Shown piece after piece: positions 1 to 51,575 of a stretch of 64,000 nucleotides of DNA. Source of the DNA: Hybos culiciformis (lineage: Eukaryota; Arthropoda; Insecta; Diptera; Hybotidae); the NCBI GenBank assembly GCA_964007475.1, contig OZ023275.1, positions 24,947,052 to 25,011,051 of the forward strand, written 5' to 3'. Made by a program: the position numbers and the translations under genes. The first letter of the stretch is position 1. Each line of letters begins with the position of its first letter. Below the pieces are notes generated by a model. It was not told the DNA's origin, ran no database searches, and saw nothing but the letters and a program-made list of their open reading frames with translations.

Positions 1-175
1 TATTAGTTTAATTTCCTTCTGGAAGACATTTTATATTATACTAAATTAGCTCAAAACTCTACTAAAAATTTAGCCTAAACATTATACATCTGCAGCTTTC
101 ACATTTCTTTTTAAGTTTTCTTTTATTGTCTAAAATAAATGAAAATGAAAATTATTTTCTCTTATTAAATTTCAG

Positions 176-345
176 AATTTTACGAATGCTTAGCCACATT
201 AATATTTGTATTATTTATTTGTTTTATAATTTGGTTGTTGATTTTAATTGTTAAAATTCATAGAATTCATAAAGAAATTTCTATTATCTTTGGAAATGGA
301 AATGAAATTTTACTTGATGACGATGATAACGACGTCAACAACTGA
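176..345 (+). CDS. C-terminal exon of an unidentified single-pass membrane protein (5' part outside window)
   Basis: A good acceptor (TTAAATTTCAG) ends at 175. Entered in phase 1, the exon reads 55 whole codons to a TGA at 343-345. The peptide has a short extracellular-type stub (FYECLA), then about 22 hydrophobic residues rich in I, L, F and V, then a basic stop-transfer patch (KIHRIHK). A short tail ends in an acidic cluster (DDDDND). This is the layout of the last exon of a type I membrane protein: transmembrane helix plus short cytoplasmic tail. A poly(A) signal follows about 130 bases later. I do not recognise the family; cell-adhesion or receptor proteins are possible but unproven. The absence of an in-frame stop and the fit of acceptor, helix and poly(A) signal are the support. 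Confidence 0.6.
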
Positions 346-473
346 AAATTATTATAATTTATTATTATTTTGAATAGAAATTTAGTGAAGAAAGCTTTTA
401 CTTTTCACTATATAATTAAATTGTAGATAGAATATTTATATTATAATATGAAAGCCAGAACGAATGATTAATG

Positions 474-479
474 AATAAA
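474..479 (+). promoter_or_regulatory. Candidate poly(A) signal AATAAA of the left-edge gene
   Basis: AATAAA lies 129 bases after the stop at 343-345; a second copy is at 535-540. In such A/T-rich DNA the hexamer is frequent by chance, so only the position favours it. Confidence 0.35.
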
Positions 480-1930
480 ATTTCCATTTGAATAAGTTGC
501 CAAAATGTAATTTTTCTTTTTAAATTTCAAATGAAATAAAGAGACATAAAGAAAATTTTTTTTTAAAATGCATTTAAAAATATAATAAGTACTTATGTAT
601 GTTTATTTACTAAATTATATCGTATATGTTTTGATTATTGTAGTATTATTTTAAAAATAAAAAATTGTTATGGTATTTATTAGTAATTTTATGATTATTA
701 TATTTTATAAAAATGTTATAATTATTTGTTGAACTCTGTACAAATATCTCGTAGTAACAAAGTCACACTATAATTATTATTTTTAATTTTTCATAATCTT
801 AAGTTTTTATTCAATAAAAAATTTGTTCAACTTTTCATTATGACATTTTTATGATTGAATTTTATAATAAATCAGTTAAAGTTGATACTCAAGTTCACTT
901 AAGTTTATTCGGTCGTATGTTACATTACAAAAGAGGTTTACATACATCAAATCTCAGATATCAATTTGTAAATTGTTATTTGTTTTTTATTTTTATTTAT
1001 TACTAGTCGATCGCGACGCGAACATTATTTCGCTCTAGCCGAGTCTATTAATAATGATATTAAAAAATCACAAATTTCCTATAAAAATGTTTGAAAATAG
1101 TCCTGCGCGAAAGTACTGGACTTATTGTTACGAAAAAAAGACCATCTACGGAAAATCATGTTCCCAATGGTAGTGGTTTCGTCCAAGTAAGCTCATTGAT
1201 TTAGAAGTTTATAAGTTACATAATATATAAACGGACTTTCATTTTTACAGATATTAAGTTTTCATGCCATCATCAGTAAGATGTTTATTCAATTAGACTG
1301 AAAGACTTAATTGCAACAATCGAATTTTATCTTGTTCGGAGCAAAGGGAACATAATTATTAAATATATATATACAGTAATGACAGCTATTTGCTTTTTTG
1401 GCGTAAAAATCAATTTCGCATTATCATCATTTTTTTGTTTAAAGCTCGGTGTCTTATTAATATATAGTATATAAATCTTTCTATTGGCCTTAAAAATAAT
1501 ATGAAATAGTACAATACTTTATCATATAAGTTCTGTTCTAATGTTGAATATTTATAAAATTAGTGAAAATAATTGTTCTTCCATCATCCTAAGTATATAG
1601 AATTTTAGATAGAAAGAAAACCCAAACATAATGAAAAAATGTCTTATTTTTGTAAAACCTGAAAATTTCATTTTATATATAATAAATATATTTATAATAA
1701 TAGTAAATTTTAGAAAAATATTTAAGAAATGCTCTTTTCAACAACTATCAGCTGAATATCATTAGACACACATTAAGATGAAATTTAGCTGAAAAAATTT
1801 AATGATTTATATAAATGCTTAAAAAATCTTTTTATTAGGAATGAAAGTTTGTTATGTTTTCATTAATAAATTTTAAAATAATTTAAAAAAAAAGAAGAGA
1901 AAAAGAAATACAAATTAATAATTTTAGAAG

Positions 1931-1992
1931 AGGTACCCAAGGATAATATAATATGACTACGTAGTCATATTATATTATTCTTGGAGGTACCT
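1931..1992. repeat. 62-bp near-perfect palindrome with no spacer
   Basis: The two arms meet at 1960/1961 without a loop. The inner 18 base pairs (1943-1978) match perfectly, centred on TGACTACGTAGTCA. Beyond them come one G-T wobble, five more pairs and a two-base bulge. Both ends close with GGTACC (AGGTACC left, GGTACCT right). The structure can extrude as a cruciform or fold as a long RNA hairpin. No target-site duplication was obvious. It may be a fold-back transposon remnant or a replication-derived inversion. Confidence 0.85.
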
Positions 1993-4900
1993 TTAATTTT
2001 GTTTTATCAATAAATTTATTTTTATTTATAATATGTATTACCTATATGTACAGTACATATTATCATAATCGTACTCTAATGCATGTAAATATTATTTGAA
2101 AATGAAAACAAAGAAAATTTAATTTCATTTAAAGTCCAAAAATCAATAAATCTAATGACGAATCTTTTATCTTGAATATACTTCAGTAATAGTAGATATA
2201 GTGCATTATGTAATTCTCATATATGCGTAGGCATGAATTTTTAAATACATTATACCAAAGCAAATTTCCAGTGATAAGTGGGGGAGGAAAGATTTTACAG
2301 CCCATTTTAATTGAAGAACTTCTTGGTATATTTTTGTATGATTAGATCACGATTTAGAGCTTAATAAAAAAAATAAAATATATAAACATTTTCAAAGCAA
2401 ATTAATTTCTCAAATATTGATTTATAATTCACTAAAAATAAGGTATACCTTAATTAATGCAAGCAAAAATTATAAAAATTCTTTCAAAGATTATTAAAAA
2501 AAAAAATGTTTTAAGAAAACAATTTCCCAACAAAAATTTTTTTATTCAACATCATATTTATAATAAATATATAATAAATATAAAATAAATTATACATTAA
2601 AAATGCATTTTGATTAAAAAAACTTTATTCATTTGAATAAACAAATTATTCATAAAATGAAAAAAAAAAAAAAAAAACTTGTAAATGAAGCAAATATAAA
2701 CCGTATAATTTATTTTATATTAAAAAAAATTAAATAACAAAAATTCATTAAGTTTTTATTTTTTTTTTTTTATTTTTCTATACTCCATAATAAAAACAAC
2801 AAACATATTATTTTAAATTAATTTTAAATATGACACAATATAATCGGTTCATAAATTTAGGTGGCGTTAAACTACCTACATTAAAAAAATGTATTTTAAA
2901 TTTTATTTTTCTTCTTTAAAAAAAAAAAAAAAAACAACTATAAATTAACAATCTAAATTCCCTTGAATTAAATATTTTACTTGGTTTACTTCATAATAAT
3001 ACTTTTACGTTACTTAAGTAAGAAATTCTAATTATTATTAGGGGAATACTTTATACAATTTTACATATAATTCTGACATAAGTAAAGGACTTTTATACGT
3101 TTATTATATACATTTTTCGTTCACTAACTAAAATTTAGTACCTAAAAATTCTAAAAGAAAGTCTAATCATTAAGGGGACCTATTTAATTTTGTTTTTCCT
3201 TTTTCCGCTCTAATTACTATCTATATGGTACATAACATTATTTAATGAAACATTATTTCCTTCTATGTTTTTATACCTATTAAAATGGATTCATTTACAT
3301 ACAACCTCTAGAAGCAAAATTATTATTTTTTTTTTATAATACAGAATATTCAGTGATTGAATTGACATCCAGTTGAGTTTCAAGTGCTGATTTTTATTCT
3401 AGAATTTTCGCAGCAGATGATCTTTTCGACATCAATAATATTTACGTGTCAATTTTAACTGAACGTATATATCTAACTAAATATTAAAAAAAAATTAATT
3501 ACGTATTTTAAATCTCAGAAAACTATTCTAATGAATGTCGATATTAAGTTTTCGATTTTAATGAGCATTTTGCTTTGATTTCAGCAACTTGTCCAGCCAA
3601 CACAAAATTATTTAAAAAAAAAAAAAAATTAAAAAATAAAATCAGAAATTTTTTTTTTCGTGTGGGTCAATTAAATAAATTTTTATTGCTGTTGATATAA
3701 AGAAGCTAATATGAACAACTTTTTTTTTATTGATTACAATAAAGCGCGAAAACAGCTTAGTATTTATTATAGATTGACTCAATTTCACAAATATTTTAGC
3801 TAAAAGCTTTTGGTTTATGAATTATCTTGAAATTTAGATATATAAAAATATAAGCACTAACTATATACAGCTATATATAACATTTATAAAAATAATTTAT
3901 TATTTTTGTTTAGCGGCGAGTTGACACACTTTTTTTTCATTTCTCAAGTTCTATGATACTAATGGACATATACCTAGTTAGTTTTTTTAAGGTTTTAAAG
4001 TTTTATAATTCTAATTTTTCCGTAATTAAAAATTAAGTTCTTTCTGCAGTTCTTTTGTAAACAAATTATTACTTTTTTAATTCAAGCCTTTAATTCTTAA
4101 TGGTTAGTTAGAAAATCGAGTTTTACTTAGAAAATCGAATTATCACTGTATAATAAAATTTGATTTGGCTTCATTTTAAAATTCAGACGCCTGTAATGAA
4201 TTCATGTAATAAATTTTGAAAGAAAAAATAATATAAAGTTATTCTTTTAAAAAGCTTATAATAATTTTAGTCGCATTTATCGCTTTTCTACCTACTCAAT
4301 TTTGTTTGCTTTCAGATATGAATATTATAATAATAAAATATAAATGTACAAAATATTCATTTTTTGAATCTACGAAATTCGAAATCTGTGTATAAGTTTA
4401 ACAGCTTATCTCATCAAATTAATTTATAATTCACTATAATGTTTTTTATATGATAATACATAACGCCTGTGCGCCAAATATTCAAGAATAAAATATAATT
4501 ATTGTCGTCATTTGAATAAATATGTATTATTTGTTGTTTATTTTTTTTTAGTAGAACTGAAAAATAGAAATATTTTAATCAACCCAATTGAATTCTAAAT
4601 CTATAATCCTAAAAGTGTTGTTAATCCAAAACTTATAGGAAATTTTTGAATTAAAATTAAGATAAGATTGAGATAATTATAGAATGCTGTTTTATATTTC
4701 TATCAATTTTAGCATTTTCTCTACCGAAGTGATATAACTTCATTTAATTCCAATGGCAAAAAAAAATATATAATTTCGGATCAGATGGGATTTAAATTAA
4801 GACCCATACTGTATTACTGTTTGTGTTATCTGACAACTATCAAATGCAAATTATTTAATTTATTCATTATATCCTGAGAATTGTAATTTACATTTCTTAA

Positions 4901-7900
4901 TTAATTTCAATTAACAACCTAAAAATTTATTTCGTTACATAAAAGTTTTTGTTAATAATTGATTATGCATAATGAAGACTTACTGTAGCAGAACATGTCC
5001 ATGAATAATTTTATTCTCCAGTACATAAGTTAGTATCGATCGGTTACAAAATGTATAATTCTAAATAGTTATTTGGTTTGAGAATTTAGAACAGAGAAAT
5101 AACATCAACATCCAATTTATAATAATTTAATAAAACAAGATTTTAAAAAAGTTGTTTTCTTGGCTTCAATTAGACTTTTATAATTAAATTAGCGATAAAT
5201 GTTAAACTTATAAGCTAAATTTTATGTTAATGAAGTTTCTTCCTCAATTTCCAAGCAAATTTGCATTTAAAATAAGCGTACAATGTATTGGGAATGTTAA
5301 ATCGCTTGTTAAATCATTAAAAAATAATATTGTTTGAAAAAATACTAATTTTCATAAAATTATATTTACGCATATAATTTTTAAACAAAATTTATCGCGT
5401 GATATTTGTATATATTTTGAATTAAATTACAGAGTATTTCATTTAAAGTCCATCTTAGTTTTGATATAATTTAATAGACTAATATTATATATGTTTTTAT
5501 ATGAAATTAAAATTATCGTTTTTTGGAACTCCAGAAATTTATAATAAATATCAAAATATTTGTTCATGTGTAATCAATCAAAATAATTCATTTTTTGGTA
5601 TTTGGTGTCTGCCAGATTTTGACATTGATAGCTGATGAGTTCATGCCTCAACTTCAATGGATAAACACATTTTTATTATTAATAAACTTATTTTCAATAT
5701 GGCTCTAATGAGGTTAGCTTTCAGAAAAAAGGCAAATATCATATTATTTAAATAAAAGATAACAATTTTACTTATAAACGCTAAACAAAAAAAACTAACT
5801 TAAAAAAATCGTGTTAAGTAAATACTCGAAATATTTTAAGCTTTATTAATACAGCATCCTGTACATATTTAGCTTAACAATTTTCAACATTTTTTTTTTT
5901 ATAATGATTTCAAATGATTTTATGGGTGACATAATAATAACGTTAAAAAAAGTGCGTGGGTTTTGAAGAAATAATTAGTAAATAATCTTCTCGAAACAAA
6001 ATTTTATGTGTTTTTTTTTTTTTAATTTCAGATAATTTGATGAATGGATATTTTATTATATATTTCTGTTACTTAAATGCAAAAAAAGTTTCTTGGTGAC
6101 GATTATTAGTATGTACTGCTACATATATGCAATTCTGTGCCAAAAACTTTTTATTATTGCCAACTTTCTTAAATTTTGTTTTAAGTTTAAAATTAAAAAT
6201 TAATAAAATGACTGTCATCAGCCATGCCAAAGTATCTTGTCGCAGGTAGACTTTAATTAAATAATTACATTCTGAAATAAAACGAAAAAAAATCTAGTTT
6301 TATTTATATAAAGCTCAAAAGAAAATTTTAAGATACTTATAACGTCATAATTTAAAAAGCCAAAGACAATATTTTTCATCTATCTGGCAGTTAAATTAAT
6401 TCAATAATCTTTCTTTAAAAACTATGAAAAATAATATTCTTCTTCAAAATTATCTACTTATGCTCGTTCACACACAACATAGTAACCATTATTATATATA
6501 TTTAGTTTATTATAAATTTCAAATATTTGGAAAAACGTTTTTTGAATGTTACATTCAATATATTCAGTAACCAGTATAATACTTACATTCTTAAAAAAGT
6601 TTGACTAAATACTTTTCGAATCTTCATGGTAACATGTCACCTTTAAAATTGAAAAAAACAAAAAAGTATTTAAACACGTAAATATGTAAATATTTTTTAT
6701 TTATCAGAATAATGTAAAATTATATTACTCCAATTGTATTTAAAAACTCATATTTCACAATAAATGTTGCAATTATAAAAATTAATATTTAAATACAATA
6801 AAAATAATTGCGGCTATGTCATATTACTGACGGCAGGCCTTTATTTTGAAATTGTGATATTTCCATTAATATTGGGATATGTAAAATAATTTGACTACAT
6901 TTATTTAACTTTTGAATCCTATTGTATTTTCGTTTCGAATAACCATTTTGATTATACAAGAAGCAATTCAATAAAACTTATTTTGTATAAAACATATAAA
7001 CTTTTATCTTCCTTTAAATTGTTTAAATTGATGCCAATCGAACATTAATATAGTGAAATTTTAATTAATAAAAAATTGACAATAAATGTAATTAACTTTC
7101 ACAAAATTAATTTTGCAATAACATTTGTGATAAGAATATTCTGATAGTTGTTCAAAAAAAAGAAGTTATGTCTTGAGACTCATTCAAATGATAGCGTTGT
7201 GTATCAATATTTAATGCAAATTCAATAAAGAAATATCACCAAATCAATTATTTTTTTTAAAAATTAACAAAAAGTCAAAGTTTATCACTTAGTATAAATT
7301 TGGTATAATAAAAAAAACTGTATTTGTAAAAACAATAATTCTAAATTAAAAATAATGTGAAATATTTTTTTTACTTGATAATAAGCAAAACAAGATTCTA
7401 ATTTATAACTTATATATAAGTTGGTTTAATATTTTTTTATAAATATGGCGACAGCAATGTCCTGTGAAGTGAAATGAAGCCGTTACGATTTTTCATAAAA
7501 TTTAGATAACTGTTGGCTTGGATGGATATTATGATATTAAACATGAATTTGAAATAAGTTCAAACTCCATTAATGAATTTTTAATATCATTCAAAAAATT
7601 GTAAATAAATGAACTCAAAAAATAACTAAAATCAAATTGGTTAACTTTTATCATATTTGCTAAAAACATTTCAAATTTTTTAGCACCGACTAACAACAAA
7701 TAATCTTAATTCTTAAAAATTTCGAAATAAATTTTCTAATATACAGGAATAATATAGAAATATCAAATTTTATTTACGGGCAAAACATAGGAGAATGATT
7801 TGAAAACCATCATTGACACCTTAAAGTAATATTTTTTAAATACCCTAGAACAAAGTCAATTTAAAAATATTAAAAGGATAATTTTAATTCAATAAAATTG

Positions 7901-8027
7901 TATAAGAAAAATTAAATATAGGAAATATTATAGATTAAAGATTAAAGCATGCAATAAATCAATTATGAAAAAAATATTTATGCACGGCTTTAAATTTTTT
8001 TTTATTAACTAATTGATTTGGTAAGCT

Positions 8028-8033
8028 TTTATT
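8028..8033 (-). promoter_or_regulatory. ATG5: Candidate poly(A) signal of ATG5
   Basis: TTTATT on the plus strand reads AATAAA on the minus strand, 111 bases past the ATG5 stop. The position is suitable but the hexamer is common in this DNA. Confidence 0.35.
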
Positions 8034-8143
8034 TGTTTGAAAAAATAAAAAAATATAATTACATTTAGTTTTAGGACTTATAAATTTTATAATATGTGTA
8101 TATATAATTGTGAAGTATATAAAGAAAAGAATTATTTCTTTTT

Positions 8144-47452
<39,309 letters not shown>

Positions 47453-48717
47453 TCCTATTTTGTTTTTTGTTTCTCTCAAACAAATTACTTTTTATATTCT
47501 GTTCTACTCAACTTACAGAATTTATTTTATTTTTTATTTTTACACAAAAGAAGAATGTTTTAATTTAGTAAGTTTTAAAATAAAAATTTATTCAAAAAAA
47601 ATAAATATTCATAAAATAAAATTGAATAAAATCTTTTGTTTTGATTTTTTTCAAAGAATTACAATTTTACAAGAAATAAGAAAGTATAAAAATTTTGACA
47701 GAACAAGACGGTCGAGTTAAGAAGAATGTTTTTCAAAAATTATTGGAGACTTTCGGAAAGTTCACACGCGCACTGTGTTTGCGCAAAAAAAAAAGCATTA
47801 TAGTGTGGTGAAAATTTTTAAACAGAAACACCCCCAACCCCATTCTCGTTCTGGAACATCACTTTTAACCATTTTCGAAAAATAGGGCGAATTCGGCAAG
47901 AAAAAAATTTTTCCCATATAAAAATGTACGAAAACTTTGGGGGGCCGTATCTCCGAAACGGGGCCTTTGCTCCAAGAACTGTTTTGGGTTTTGGGGGTTT
48001 GAGCACCGCCTCTACCCCCCCTCCAAGTTTCAGCCGATTCTGAGTGGTTCACGTCAACTGCACTATCTCCGAAATTAGTTATTTCTATTCGATAAAAAAT
48101 AAAATTATCCCGCCAAATGGTTTATCGCGATTACCACCAGAAACATAAACAGAAAGATATTCCCCAACAGATGTCACTAAATCAACACATAAAAATACAT
48201 TATCTGAAATGTGACATTAAAACGCAGTCATCGTAAAATGTAAATAAATAAATAACAAAATTAAATTGTATGTATTATTTGTTTATTGCATAAAAAGTAT
48301 AAATTTTACAACATTATTTACAAATATTAACAATTTCACATTAACATTTAACAAGACAAGATTACAATCGATAATCCATATAGGTAACACAAACACTATA
48401 GATTAACAGGCCGAACCAGAACTAGATACCCAGCAGAAGAACTCAGCTTTGAGGTGAAGAAATGTCAGATTCAGCGCTAGCGCTAGTTAAAATTAAGACC
48501 AACTGATTTTGCATGTACCTATTTCTCAATCAAATCAAGCTAAAATTTGTTTTTAAACAAACGATTATGTAGAAGTTTTAAGTATCCACCTTCCTTGGTC
48601 TTCTAACAATCACTAGTGAAGATAGATAGTACCTACACCTACAAAATAATTTATTTGCATGAAGGTATAGTTACCCTACTCACTTTTATCTAAAACTTTT
48701 TTTTTTACAATTTGCAG
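47453..48717. promoter_or_regulatory. Divergent promoter region of ATG5 and CDIN1, containing a GC-rich island
   Basis: ATG5 reads left from 47452 and CDIN1 reads right from 48731, so both transcription starts must lie in or near this interval. About 47740-48110 is strikingly richer in G+C than anything else nearby, with C and G runs (ACCCCCCCTCC, TTTGGGGGGCC) and TATCTCCGAAA twice (about 47949 and 48064). No TATA box or other core element could be assigned with confidence. The island could be a promoter CpG-type element or an inserted repeat. Confidence 0.55.
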
Positions 48718-48730
48718 AGTTAAAAAAGAA

Positions 48731-49803
48731 ATGATATCAGCATTAGAAACAAAAGAATCATCCGAAACAAAAATAAATAAAATAAAAATACTTGACAATG
48801 AAATTTATTCCGAAATCATTAATTTTATTGACAATTTTGTTGGCTTACCAATTGATTGTGAATTAGAATTGCCGCTTAAGTTTCCAAAAATTCATCATGA
48901 CACGTTATCATCAATTCTTAGAACTCATTTAAATTACAAAATCCGAAGTAATTATCATAAATATAATCAAAAAGCAACAAAATTGTTGAAACAATTCGAA
49001 TTAGAAGCATCAAAACATCCCAAAAATTCAGATATAATTATTAATATGACAAGAAATATTGATCTGTCACCGACAGTTCTTAGTAGAATTTTAGTATTTG
49101 AAAAATATAAACATTTACCGAAACAAAAAATTACAGAAATTTTAAAAAATTATCATTTAATTACGAATTCGTGTTTGGCATCAAATGTTCAGGCAGCATT
49201 TTGTAGTGATGGTTTAGAAGGACCAATAATTGATATTATACGCAGGTAAGATAATATATAAGGTTATGCTACGAATTGATATTGTTATTTAATTATGTTT
49301 TATATTTTTCTTTTGGCAACGTTATTTACTTTAATTTTTTTTTTTCTACTCTAGTATTTTATTTTTATATTTTGATAATTTATTATATTAAAGGTATTTA
49401 TGATAACTGTTTATATATATTTTTTTAAAGATGTCTTGGGGAAGAATATGAACTAAAATTGAAAGAACTGGCAGCTGATGCTGGAATGCTGTATGAAGAT
49501 GAAGCAGTGTTAAGGCGTACTGGTTTCGACAAAACACCAGATCTTAAATTAGAAATTCCGTGCCTTTATCGAGGATTAATTGTTAATTGGATTGAAAGCA
49601 AAGCATTGTTCGGTGATGTTCGAACCCATAAACGATATATTAATCAACAATTATTAAGTTACAGTAATCGATTTGGTTCAGGAATAGTAATATATTGGTT
49701 GGGTTATTTAGAAGACATTTTATATCTAAAAGAAAACGGAAGTAACATTATAATTTTAAATGATTTCCCAAATAAAAAATATTTGGAATTTTTAGAAAGT
49801 TAA
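48731..49803 (+). CDS. CDIN1: CDAN1-interacting nuclease 1 (CDIN1, C15orf41 family)
   Basis: CDIN1 is a predicted PD-(D/E)XK (Holliday-resolvase-like) nuclease that binds codanin-1; human variants cause congenital dyserythropoietic anaemia type I. Coding exons are 48731-49245 and 49431-49803, joined in phase 2 across a 185-nt GT-AG intron, giving 295 aa; the human protein is 281 aa. The N-terminal part is helical, of HTH type, with ILDNEIYSEIINFI aligning to the family start. The C-terminal half carries the nuclease core: FDKTPD (P208-D209), then WIESKALFGD with E227-S-K229 as the (D/E)xK pair, then the diagnostic YSNRFGSGIVIYWLGYLED. All expected catalytic residues are present. An acceptor (TTTGCAG) at 48711-48717 just before the ATG suggests a non-coding first exon upstream. 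The gene is head-to-head with ATG5. Confidence 0.93.
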
Positions 49804-51360
49804 TGAAATTATTGGTGCCTTTATTTTAGATTACATTATATATTTTAATTAAATAAAAAAATTTAAGTTTATTTTCTTGAAATTTTTCATATTTCTTTTT
49901 CTTATTGCATTTTTATTTATACAAGAACATATTTTTCTAATAATTCAATCTGATGTTTTTTATTTATAAAGTACTGAGATGAATTCATTATACATTTTGG
50001 AGTTAACATAAAGTTTATTCTGATAGATTAGATTCAATAATTCAATGATTTTAAATAAACTGACAGTTGTTGACCTGAATTTGCAAAATTATTTAAAATA
50101 AAAGAATAAAATTTTAACCAGGTATAAGTTGTGATTAAAATTAAGGAAACTTATGGTCAATTATGGTTGGTTGGTTAAAGTGGCGGAACTACTCAAACTA
50201 AAGTTGTTCCCAATTAGCGCTTGCGCACCTTTTTTTACACCGCTCATACTACAGATTTATTCTATTTCAAATATAAGAAAAAGTTCGGAAAAGTGATTAT
50301 ATATATAATTGCATAATCTGAAATTCGGAAATTCGACATTCAAGAAATATTAAAAAACATTGTTATTGAAAAATACATAAATTTCATATTATTCTTTTAT
50401 TTAAGAAAGATCAAAAAGTATTATTGTGTTGTGATTAATTTCAAAAACGTACAATAAAACAATCACAATGAATAAATCAACTTTTACATGTACATCTTTT
50501 TGAATGTTTGTTCACAATTTTTTAATATATTCAGATATGAAATAATACAGATCTAAATACCTTATATTGGTAAGCTATATCTACTTATTAGTTTTCATTA
50601 AGTCAAAAATAATTTTTAAAATGATTATAAAATATTGAAATTTTTAAAACTATTCTTGACGATCTAAAAATTAAAACACTAATTAATGCTCCTTTTGTTA
50701 ATGTTAATTTATTATATTTTTACTTATTATTTGAAGAGTTCAATTGCATAAGCTTAATGTCAATATATTGTAGCAGAGTTCGAGATAAAATTAATTAAAT
50801 CAAAATTTCCGAAAATCATAATATAACAACCCATTTTTTTAATTAAAAATAATTATTCTGATAAAAAAAAAAACTTCCTTCAAGAAATTAAAAATTAAAG
50901 AAATTCAAATACTGTTCTATAAAGTTTATTAGCTTTATTTAAATCCTTAATATGAAATTTTATTTTTATCAACATCACTTTTGAACATTAGGTGAACTTG
51001 TCGTTAATGTATTAATGTGATTTGTCGGATAAATGTCAACAATAAAATTATATTTAAGATATTTTAGGCTTAGCAATTTGGTTATTCCCGAATATATTTA
51101 TTTTAAGTTAACGCATGAATAAAAAACATAAGCTGTTATTAAGTTCATTAAGTAATAACATTATAAGTTCAGCTTTGGCTCAATTTTACAGTTTTCATTT
51201 TTACGAAACATAATATATATTATTCTACAATTAAAATTTAAACAATGCAACCTACTTTAGTTTACTTCAGAACGGAAAGTCTTTTTTTAAATTATATTAT
51301 GGAGTATATTAGTGTTCATTGCATTAAAATGTATACTAAATTAAAAAAAAAATGTGCTTA
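49804..51360. other. Convergent intergenic DNA between CDIN1 and ZC3H18
   Basis: A/T-rich sequence with no coding exon seen; both flanking 3' UTRs must lie here. TTTATT at 51097-51102 is a possible minus-strand poly(A) signal for ZC3H18, about 260 bases past its stop. A more balanced patch at about 50145-50245 is unexplained. Confidence 0.6.
49852..49857 (+). promoter_or_regulatory. CDIN1: Candidate poly(A) signal of CDIN1
   Basis: AATAAA lies 49 bases after the CDIN1 stop, implying a very short 3' UTR. Confidence 0.5.
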
Positions 51361-51575
51361 TCAGTTAAGTTTTGATTTTTTTCTTGCAATTGCATCTTCA
51401 ACAGCTCTTAGTTGCTTTAATAATTCTTCTCGACGAGTTGTTTTTTTATTATTAGCAGCTGAAGATGATGAATTAGAGTTTGTTTCACGTTCTGCAGTTA
51501 ATGCAGATGCAACTAAATTTGCCGACTTTTTTATTTCAATTGAAATCGGTGATCGCTGTTTCTTAGTGACTTCCA
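51361..51575 (-). CDS. ZC3H18: ZC3H18 coding exon 8 (C-terminal exon)
   Basis: It follows a good acceptor (TTTTCAG) in phase 1. It ends with a basic amphipathic helix almost identical to the vertebrate C-terminus (REELLKQL, AVEDAIARK) and TGA at 51363-51361. The preceding exon 7 (51850-51704) ends at a weak donor, GTTGGT. Confidence 0.9.

Larger units (their letters stand above)
346..8143. other. Convergent intergenic DNA between the left-edge gene and ATG5
   Basis: No coding exon could be supported. The stretch is A/T-rich low-complexity DNA with many A or T runs (for example near 2660, 2760 and 2920). Exceptions are a patch of more balanced composition at about 1005-1290 and the palindrome at 1931-1992. 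The 3' ends of the flanking genes point toward each other, so no promoter is expected here. Confidence 0.6.

Noticed and set aside
47453..47479. Extended ATG5 N-terminus from 47479
   Set aside because: The codon at 47479 is TTG, not ATG; the first in-frame ATG at 47452 also aligns with the family start.
47798..48052. 84-codon minus-strand frame in the GC-rich island
   Set aside because: It is open because the block is GC-rich; the peptide has no domain and overlaps another open frame on the same strand, and the location is a divergent promoter.
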